Positions 58,155 to 64,000 of a stretch of 64,000 bases of DNA are shown piece by piece. The position numbers and the translations under genes are program-made. Under the pieces are notes generated by a model, which saw only the letters and a program-made list of their open reading frames with translations, was not told the DNA's origin and did not search any database. Positions within the stretch are counted from its first letter, which is position 1, and each line of letters begins with the position of its first letter. This stretch comes from Mangrovimonas yunxiaonensis. Its GTDB lineage: Bacteria > Bacteroidota > Bacteroidia > Flavobacteriales > Flavobacteriaceae. The stretch lies in assembly GCF_000733475.1 (NCBI RefSeq), contig NZ_JPFK01000007.1, positions 368,501 through 432,500 on the forward strand. The letters run 5' to 3'.

Positions 58155-59636
58155 ATGAAACCTTTAAAATATATAGTAAATCTGTGCTTGGCCTGTTTGG
58201 TTTTGCCAGCGGTAGCACAAGAAAGAATGGAGAAAATCTCCCAGTCGATAAACGTTAACGAAGGCGTGACCATCGATTTGAACACCAGTTATACCAATTT
58301 GGAAATAGATACCTGGAACAAGGACATTATAGAAATTGAAGCCTATATTGAAAGCGACAAACTTTCTGAAGCAGCCTTAAAAGATGCCATCGATGCTTGG
58401 CAATTGGATATAGATGGTAGCAAAAGCCATGTTACAATAAACACTGCCGGTAGTTTTGGCTCCTGGGATGGAGATGCCGCTTTTTTCGATGGCGCTTACC
58501 GCGATAAGCTTCGCCAATTGGAGTTGCAACTGGCCAACATTCCAGAGCCTCCTTTAGTAGAAGCGTTTAATTTACCAGAGATGCCGCCACTACCCGAAAT
58601 GCCTGCCTTACCCGCTTTGCCCGAGGGCATTGAAACGCTTAAGTTCGATTACGATAGGTATAAAAAAGAAGGGGAATCCTACTTGGATAAATGGAGCGAG
58701 GAGTACGGTGAGAAATTTGGTGAAGAATATGCCGAGCGCATGGAAGCTTGGGCCGAAGAGATGGAAAACAGTCCGGATATGAAAGCCTTCGAAAAGCGCA
58801 TGGAAGCCTGGGGTGAGCAGTTTGGCGAGCAGTTTGGCGAACAGATGGAAGCTTGGGGCGAACGTTTTGAAGCGCGCATGGCGCAGCGTGAAAAGGCGAT
58901 AGAAAAACGCCACGAAGCCCATGAAAAAAGAGCCCAACACCGCGAGCAGTTTCAAGAGGCACGCGAAGCACAGCGTCAAGCCCGTATGGAGGCCAGAGAT
59001 CATGCCCTAGAAGCCAGAAAGCAAGCCCATTTTGAACGGTCTGAAAATCAAGAAGTCCTACGAAAAACCATTCGGATAAAAATGCCCAAAAAAGCTAAGT
59101 TACAGCTTAATGTAAGGCATGGGGCACTAAAGTTTGTTTCAACTGTAAAAAACACAAAAGCCGTATTAACCCATACGGCTCTTGTTGCCAATAGCATTGA
59201 TGGAAGCCAGACGTCCATCAATGTATCGTATTCGCCTGTACAAATACAGCAGTGGCACGCTGGCGAACTGCTGCTAAACTTTGTAGATGTGGCCAATTTG
59301 CAAATGGTTGACCAATTGGTGTTAAACGCCAATTCGTCTAATGTGCAATTGGGGAAAATAAACAACAATGCCGTTATTTCAGGGAGTTTTGGCGATTTGA
59401 ATATCGCAAACATCAGCAACGACTTTAACACCATTAATGTTGTTTTAGAAAATAGCGACGCCCAGCTAAAACTACCAACAACCAATTACAATTTGCAGTA
59501 TGTGGGCAAACACTCCAAGTTAGAGCATCCAGACAACGCGGCCCAAAATACGCTAACCAATTTTTCTACAGGCGACTTTTCAAGCCATAAAACCATTGTG
59601 GTGAATGCCAAGTTTAGCGAGGTGGTTATGGAGTAG
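58155..59636 (+). CDS. Exported protein with long charged helix and DUF4097-like beta C-terminus
   Basis: A 493-residue exported protein (signal MKPLKYIVNLCLACLVLPAV, cut after AQ). Residues 25-100 are beta-rich (GVTIDLNTSYTNLEIDTWNK), 130-155 are Pro-rich (EPPLVEAFNLPEMPPLPEMP), 165-300 form a highly charged helix with repeats such as MEAWGEQF and RMEAWAEEM, then Arg/Glu/Ala-rich, and 300-493 contains short parallel strands of the DUF4097-type adhesin pattern (LVANSIDGSQTSINVSYSPV). It follows the anti-sigma gene by four bases, so it is probably the ECF effector. Function unknown. Confidence 0.7.
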   Translation: MKPLKYIVNLCLACLVLPAVAQERMEKISQSINVNEGVTIDLNTSYTNLEIDTWNKDIIEIEAYIESDKLSEAALKDAIDAWQLDIDGSKSHVTINTAGSFGSWDGDAAFFDGAYRDKLRQLELQLANIPEPPLVEAFNLPEMPPLPEMPALPALPEGIETLKFDYDRYKKEGESYLDKWSEEYGEKFGEEYAERMEAWAEEMENSPDMKAFEKRMEAWGEQFGEQFGEQMEAWGERFEARMAQREKAIEKRHEAHEKRAQHREQFQEAREAQRQARMEARDHALEARKQAHFERSENQEVLRKTIRIKMPKKAKLQLNVRHGALKFVSTVKNTKAVLTHTALVANSIDGSQTSINVSYSPVQIQQWHAGELLLNFVDVANLQMVDQLVLNANSSNVQLGKINNNAVISGSFGDLNIANISNDFNTINVVLENSDAQLKLPTTNYNLQYVGKHSKLEHPDNAAQNTLTNFSTGDFSSHKTIVVNAKFSEVVME

Positions 59637-59662
59637 TTCCAATAGTTTGTTATTTTTGGGCT

Positions 59663-60355
59663 ATGAACCCAATTACTTTCCATCAGTTTTTAGAAACCTT
59701 AAGCCAAGAGTCGGCTTCTGTATTAAACCCAGAATTGCAACCTCAGGATTATGTCCCGATTAACCTTTCTGAAACCAACCCGCAGCTGCACACATTTAAC
59801 GTGGCGTCTTCTTTAGCGTGGGAGGCTTTTATCCAGGCACATTTAAACACACATCAGGCTAAGGTTGCTTATGGCGGCTATTTAGAACAGCGCAATATTT
59901 ATAAACGCAGCGGTTATTTTAATCCGTCTAGTAATAATGTGGAGCGCAACATACATCTAGGTGTCGATTTCTGGCTAGATGCCGGAGAAGCTATTTACGC
60001 GCCATTAGAGGCCACCATACACAGTTTTAAAAACAACACCAATTATGGCGATTATGGGCCAACCATAATTTTAAAACACGATATGGGGCAGGAGGTGTTT
60101 TATACCCTTTACGGGCATTTAAGCATGGCGTCAATTGATGGTCTTACTGTTGGAAAAACATTAAAAAAAGGCACGCCCTTTGCCACTTTGGGGGCAGCAG
60201 AGGTTAATGGCGATTATGCGCCGCACCTCCACTTTCAAATTATTCGTGATATGGAAGGCTACCAAGGGGATTATCCTGGGGTATGTAGCAAAAAAAATCT
60301 GGACAAGTTTGCTGCAAACTGTCCAGATCCTAATCTTTTATTAAAGGTATATTAA
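59663..60355 (+). CDS. M23-family metallopeptidase
   Basis: A 230-residue peptidase of the LytM/M23 type. The zinc site is formed by HLGVDFWLDAGEAIYAPLEA (H-x3-D near 99) and YAPHLHFQIIRDM (HxH near 194). Such enzymes cut peptidoglycan cross-bridges or glycyl peptides. No signal peptide is evident at the N-terminus (MNPITFHQFLETLSQ), so cytoplasmic location or an atypical export route must be considered. Its end overlaps the secA stop by four bases, and the terminator of secA lies within its last 60 bases. Confidence 0.88.
   Translation: MNPITFHQFLETLSQESASVLNPELQPQDYVPINLSETNPQLHTFNVASSLAWEAFIQAHLNTHQAKVAYGGYLEQRNIYKRSGYFNPSSNNVERNIHLGVDFWLDAGEAIYAPLEATIHSFKNNTNYGDYGPTIILKHDMGQEVFYTLYGHLSMASIDGLTVGKTLKKGTPFATLGAAEVNGDYAPHLHFQIIRDMEGYQGDYPGVCSKKNLDKFAANCPDPNLLLKVY
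60290..60328 (-). terminator. secA terminator inside the M23 coding end
   Basis: On the minus strand a stem forms from ATCTGGACA plus GTTT (60297-60310, with one bulged base) with AAAC plus TGTCCAGAT (60316-60328), loop GCTGC, followed by a run of eight T (complement of 60290-60297). It starts 24 bases after the secA stop. The same bases encode the C-terminus of the M23 protein. Confidence 0.85.
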
Positions 60356-63300
60356 TCTTCTACAAGTACCCAATCGCCTTTTTCCAGTAATGGAATGGCT
60401 TGCTTGTACTTAAGCGATTTGTTTTCGCCGCTCATCACGTGTTTTATGGTAACACGGTCGTTACGGCCAATTTTTGGTTTGTCGCGTACAATGGTTTCTA
60501 TAGGCTCGGCCTGTTGTTGGGTATTCCCAGCAGCACGGCTTTGGGCAGCGCGTTCATCCATGTTGGGGATGTCTTCTTTAGAGGTTTCCAATTGCTCTTT
60601 TTGGCGGGTTTGTTTGGCCTCGCTAATGGCATTGGCATCTTCGCGGGGAAGCTCGCCTTTAAACAAGAAGGAAATCACATCTTTGTTTACTTGGTCAATC
60701 ATGCCCTTAAACAACTCAAAGGCTTCAAACTTATAGATTAATAATGGGTCTTTTTGTTCGTGTACGGCCAATTGCACCGATTGTTTTAACTCGTCCATTT
60801 TACGTAAATGGGTTTTCCAAGAGTCGTCAATAATCGCTAAGGCAATGTTTTTTTCAAAGTCGGTAATTAACTGCTTTCCTTGAGTATTATACGCTTTTTC
60901 CAAATCGGTAACCACCTGTAGGGTTTTTACGCCATCGGTAAAAGGCACCACAATGCGCTTAAATTTATCGCTTTGGTTTTCGTACACATTTTTAATTACG
61001 GGGTAGGCCAGTTCGGCATTGCGGTTCATTTTTTCGCGGTAATGCGCAAAGGCGGCTTTGTAAACAATCCCGGCAATTTCTATAGGTGTTTTTTTGTTAA
61101 AATCGGCCTCGCTTAGGGGCGCACTCATAGAAAAGTAGCGAATCAGTTCGAACTCAAAGTTCTTAAAGTCGTTTGTCGCTTTGTTGGCTTCTGCAATGTT
61201 CTCAGACGTATCGTAAATCATGTTGGCCAAATCCACACGCAAGCGCTCTCCAAACAAGGCGTGGTGGCGGCGTTTGTAAACCACCTCACGTTGGGCGTTC
61301 ATAACATCGTCGTATTCCAGTAGGCGTTTACGTACCCCAAAGTTGTTTTCTTCTACTTTCTTTTGGGCGCGTTCTATAGATTTTGAAATCATAGAATGCT
61401 GAATCACTTCGCCTTCTTCAAGCCCCATACGGTCCATCATTTTGGCAATACGTTCGCTACCAAACAGACGCATGAGGTTGTCTTCTAACGACACGTAGAA
61501 TTGCGAACTTCCAGGGTCACCTTGACGACCTGCACGACCACGTAACTGGCGGTCTACACGTCTGGAGTCGTGGCGCTCGGTACCAATAATAGCCAATCCG
61601 CCGGCGGCTTTTACCGCTTCGGTTAATTTAATATCGGTACCACGACCAGCCATGTTGGTGGCTATGGTTACCTGTCCTGGGCGGCCTGCTTCGGCAACAA
61701 TATCGGCTTCTTTTTTATGTAATTTGGCGTTTAATACGTTATGAGGGACTTTTCTAATGCTTAGCATTTTTCCTAGTAACTCACTAATCTCTACCGAGGT
61801 TGTACCAATAAGAACCGGGCGTCCGGCTTGCGATAAGGCGGTAACCTCCTCGATAACGGCATTGTATTTCTCGCGTTTGGTTTTGTATACCAAATCCTCA
61901 CGGTCATCGCGGGCAATGGGTTTGTTGGTAGGAATTTCTACCACATCCAATTCGTAAATTTCCCAGAATTCGCCAGCTTCGGTAACGGCAGTACCGGTCA
62001 TACCGGAAAGCTTGCGGTACATTCTAAAGTAGTTCTGTAAGGTCACCGTTGCAAAGGTTTGCGTAGCGGCTTCAATTTTTACATTTTCTTTGGCTTCGAT
62101 AGCTTGGTGAAGGCCATCGCTATAACGGCGGCCATCCATAATACGACCCGTTTGCTCATCGACTATCATTACCTTGTTGTCCATAACCACATATTGAATG
62201 TCTTTTTCAAACAGGGCATAGGCTTTAAGCAACTGGTTTAAGGTGTGTATGCGTTCCGATTTTATTCCGAAGTCACGGAAAAGGTCTTCTTTGGCTTCGG
62301 CTTCGGCTTCTTTAGAGAGGCCTTGGCTTTCTATTTTAGAAATTTCCATACCTATTTCCGGCATGATAAAGAAGTTGGGGTCGTCGGCACCAGAAAGGTA
62401 TTCTACCCCTTTATCGGTAAGCTCTATTTGGTTGTTCTTTTCATCAATCACGTAATATAAGGCTTCGTCTACCTTAGGCATTTCGCGATTGTTGTCCTGC
62501 ATGTAGAAGTTTTCGGTTTTCTGAAGCAGTTGTTTAACCCCTTCTTCACTTAAAAACTTAATAAGGGCTTTGTTTTTTGGAATACCTCGGTACACGCGCA
62601 ACAGCTGAAAGCCGCCTTCTTTGGTATCGCCATCGGCAATAAGCTTTTTGGCATCGGCCAATACACCCGTTAGGTATTTGCGTTGTACGCTTACAATATC
62701 GTCTACTTTGGGTTTTAGTTCGTTAAACTCGTGGCGATCACCTTTAGGAATAGGCCCCGAAATGATTAAAGGGGTACGGGCATCGTCAACTAACACCGAA
62801 TCCACCTCATCTACAATAGCAAAGTGGTGTGGGCGTTGTACCAAATCGTCTGGAGCATGCGCCATGTTATCGCGCAGGTAATCAAAACCAAATTCGTTGT
62901 TGGTACCATAAGTAATATCGGCATTATAGGCTTTTTTACGCGCTGCCGAGTTGGGTTTGTGGTAGTCTATACAGTCTACGGTTAGCCCATGAAACTCAAA
63001 AATAGGCGCCATCCAAGCGCTATCACGTTTGGCTAAGTAGTCGTTTACGGTTACTAAATGCACCCCTTTTCCTGCTAGGGCATTAAGGTATACGGGTAGG
63101 GTAGCCACAAGGGTTTTACCTTCCCCTGTTTGCATTTCTGCAATTTTTCCTTGGTGCATGGCCACACCGCCTATGAGCTGTACATCGTAATGAATCATGT
63201 CCCAGGTAATGGCTTTTCCGGCGGCATCCCAAGAATTGGCCCAAACGGCCTTGTCATCTTCTAGTACAACATAGCTTTTGTCGCCCGAAAGCTCCCTGTC

Positions 63301-63708
63301 GAAAGCGGTTGCGGTTACGGTTAGCGAGGGGTTGTTGGTAAAGCGTTTAGCTGTTTCTTTAACAACGGCAAAGGCTTCGGGGAGGATGTCGTTTAAAACG
63401 GCCTCGGTAGCGGTGTAAATCTCATCCTTAATCTTATCGATATCTTGGTAGATTTCATCGCGTTTATCAATGTCCTCGGTATTTTGGGCTTCTTCTAGTA
63501 AGGCGTTTATGTTATCGTTGAAAGGCTTACGGGCTTCGGCAATTTGTGCTTTAAAGCTTTCGGTTTTGGCTCTTAGGGCGTCGTGCGACAACCCTTCTAG
63601 GGCACTTTCAAACGATTTTATTTTAGTTACGATAGGCATGATAGCCTTAACGTCCTGTTTAGATTTGTCTCCGACAAATAGTTTTAGTACAGAATCTAAA
63701 AAACTCAT
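60352..63708 (-). CDS. secA: Preprotein translocase ATPase SecA
   Basis: SecA drives Sec-dependent export through SecYEG. Start at the ATG at 63708 (MSFLDSVLKLFVGDKSKQD), 1118 residues, as usual for Flavobacteriaceae; a frame from 63747 would add an unlikely lead. The ATPase has MQTGEGKTLVATLPVYLNAL (near 205), DEVDSVLVDDARTPLIISG, and SGMTGTAVTEAGEFWEIYEL; NBD2 carries ATNMAGRGTDIKL and RQLRGRAGRQGDPGSSQFYV. The C-terminus lacks the Cys/His zinc tail of E. coli SecA and ends with SLKYKQAIPLLEKGDWVLVE. A small hairpin is found in the leader at 63732-63748. Confidence 0.97.
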   Translation of the reverse strand: MSFLDSVLKLFVGDKSKQDVKAIMPIVTKIKSFESALEGLSHDALRAKTESFKAQIAEARKPFNDNINALLEEAQNTEDIDKRDEIYQDIDKIKDEIYTATEAVLNDILPEAFAVVKETAKRFTNNPSLTVTATAFDRELSGDKSYVVLEDDKAVWANSWDAAGKAITWDMIHYDVQLIGGVAMHQGKIAEMQTGEGKTLVATLPVYLNALAGKGVHLVTVNDYLAKRDSAWMAPIFEFHGLTVDCIDYHKPNSAARKKAYNADITYGTNNEFGFDYLRDNMAHAPDDLVQRPHHFAIVDEVDSVLVDDARTPLIISGPIPKGDRHEFNELKPKVDDIVSVQRKYLTGVLADAKKLIADGDTKEGGFQLLRVYRGIPKNKALIKFLSEEGVKQLLQKTENFYMQDNNREMPKVDEALYYVIDEKNNQIELTDKGVEYLSGADDPNFFIMPEIGMEISKIESQGLSKEAEAEAKEDLFRDFGIKSERIHTLNQLLKAYALFEKDIQYVVMDNKVMIVDEQTGRIMDGRRYSDGLHQAIEAKENVKIEAATQTFATVTLQNYFRMYRKLSGMTGTAVTEAGEFWEIYELDVVEIPTNKPIARDDREDLVYKTKREKYNAVIEEVTALSQAGRPVLIGTTSVEISELLGKMLSIRKVPHNVLNAKLHKKEADIVAEAGRPGQVTIATNMAGRGTDIKLTEAVKAAGGLAIIGTERHDSRRVDRQLRGRAGRQGDPGSSQFYVSLEDNLMRLFGSERIAKMMDRMGLEEGEVIQHSMISKSIERAQKKVEENNFGVRKRLLEYDDVMNAQREVVYKRRHHALFGERLRVDLANMIYDTSENIAEANKATNDFKNFEFELIRYFSMSAPLSEADFNKKTPIEIAGIVYKAAFAHYREKMNRNAELAYPVIKNVYENQSDKFKRIVVPFTDGVKTLQVVTDLEKAYNTQGKQLITDFEKNIALAIIDDSWKTHLRKMDELKQSVQLAVHEQKDPLLIYKFEAFELFKGMIDQVNKDVISFLFKGELPREDANAISEAKQTRQKEQLETSKEDIPNMDERAAQSRAAGNTQQQAEPIETIVRDKPKIGRNDRVTIKHVMSGENKSLKYKQAIPLLEKGDWVLVED

Positions 63709-63731
63709 GTGTGTTATGTTTATTTTATAGG

Positions 63732-63748
63732 GTTGGCTTATGGCCAAC
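63732..63748 (-). promoter_or_regulatory. Short hairpin in the secA leader
   Basis: GTTGGC and GCCAAC (63732-63737 and 63743-63748) form a 6-bp stem with a 5-base loop, 24 bases ahead of the secA ATG. A regulatory role is unproven. Confidence 0.3.
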
Positions 63749-63820
63749 TCCTGTGGGTGCTCGTTTAACCTAAGGGGTTATAAGTAAGATAACCGTTGTT
63801 CAGGTTGTGTTAAGTACACA

Positions 63821-63848
63821 AAAAAAGCCTCTTTTAAGAGACTTTTTT
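63821..63848 (-). terminator. Terminator of the DUF2795 gene
   Basis: On the minus strand the stem GTCTCTT/AAGAGGC (one wobble pair) between A and T runs follows the DUF2795 stop by 13 bases. Confidence 0.75.
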
Positions 63849-63861
63849 GTGTTTGTTTATA

Positions 63862-64000
63862 TTAATATTCGTCCTCGTTCCAGAGGTAATCTTCGTCTGT
63901 TGGGTAATCAGGCCAGATTTCCTGGATCGATTCGTATTGATCGCCTTCGTCTTCTATAGACTGAAGGTTTTCTACTACTTCAAGTGGGGCTCCAGTTCTA
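63862..64000 (-). CDS. DUF2795 domain protein, C-terminal part (cut by window edge)
   Basis: Reading the minus strand gives the C-terminal 45 residues RTGAPLEVVENLQSIEDEG, then DQYESIQEIWPDYPTDEDYL and WNEDEY before TAA at 63862. This is the strongly acidic end of a DUF2795 protein, a short family I recall next to secA in Flavobacteriaceae. The N-terminus and start codon lie beyond base 64000. Function unknown. Confidence 0.82.
   Translation of the reverse strand, partial: RTGAPLEVVENLQSIEDEGDQYESIQEIWPDYPTDEDYLWNEDEY

Noticed and set aside
58608-59003. Several long antisense frames across the charged-helix gene
   Set aside because: They are produced by the repetitive GAA/GAG/GCC codon pattern on the coding strand; the plus-strand frame has a signal peptide and operon context.

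Overview
The window looks like a chromosomal segment of a marine-type member of the Flavobacteriaceae (Bacteroidota). Support comes from the low-GC coding sequence, A-rich start regions with few Shine-Dalgarno motifs, many copies of the Bacteroidota -7 promoter element TAnnTTTG, a C-terminal type IX secretion sorting domain, SusC/TonB-type outer-membrane proteins with carboxypeptidase-like domains, a bacillithiol gene (bshC), and gene orders I recall from this family: rpmB-rpmG-DUF4295-ftsY, folP near cdaA, and secA next to a DUF2795 gene. I cannot name the genus. There is no rRNA, prophage, transposase or CRISPR array. One tRNA is present, tRNA-Arg(ACG).

Layout. 1-1770 (minus): N-terminus of the c-di-AMP synthase cdaA, a small lipoprotein and folP. 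1860-5835 (plus): a duplicated DUF1599 protein, a DoxX/thioredoxin-like fusion, a lone DppB-type permease, a TlpA-like lipoprotein and tpiA. 5925-10320: phosphate-selective porin, prmA, clpS, tRNA-Arg, a secreted beta-helix T9SS cargo, and a 50-residue gene. About 600 bases without a convincing gene follow. 10950-14570: a small hypothetical gene, htpG and a fabH-type gene. 14863-22439: outer-membrane beta-barrel receptor, CoA-binding protein, Na+/solute symporter, recR, a glycosyltransferase and a 2-oxo-acid dehydrogenase E2. 22549-26528: a solitary Mrr nuclease, then exonuclease, FAH-family, HPt and cinA genes. 26611-32250: rpmB, rpmG, DUF4295, ftsY, rimO and katG. 32304-36664 (minus): a four-gene module (thioredoxin, ApbE, DUF4266, DUF3570) and a carboxypeptidase-like-domain protein. 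36855-44566: bshC, a PLP decarboxylase, guaA, a LysM/periplasmic-binding hybrid, OsmC, DUF922 and DUF3820. 44624-60355: an NTF2-like gene, pyrG, yidC, a YwqK-type repeat protein, mnmA, a nitronate monooxygenase, MATE, PAP2, an epimerase, meaB, DUF2911, an ECF sigma/anti-sigma/surface-protein unit and an M23 peptidase. 60352-64000 (minus): secA and the 3' end of a DUF2795 gene.

Most of the window is housekeeping: translation (rpmB, rpmG, prmA, rimO, mnmA, tRNA), nucleotide synthesis (guaA, pyrG), protein export (ftsY, yidC, secA), proteostasis (htpG, clpS) and repair (recR). The most interesting part is the envelope redox module at 32304-35271. An exported thioredoxin, an exported FMN transferase, a tiny Cys/Gly-tailed lipoprotein and a DUF3570 barrel-like protein are packed end to end, and the DUF3570 protein carries an SGAS sequence resembling an ApbE acceptor motif. 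Other points worth attention are -7 elements lying 3-11 nt before start codons (predicted leaderless mRNAs for guaA, the MATE gene and mnmA), a strong secA terminator inside the convergent M23 gene, the ECF-controlled surface protein with a long charged helix, and the small overlooked gene at 10168-10320.
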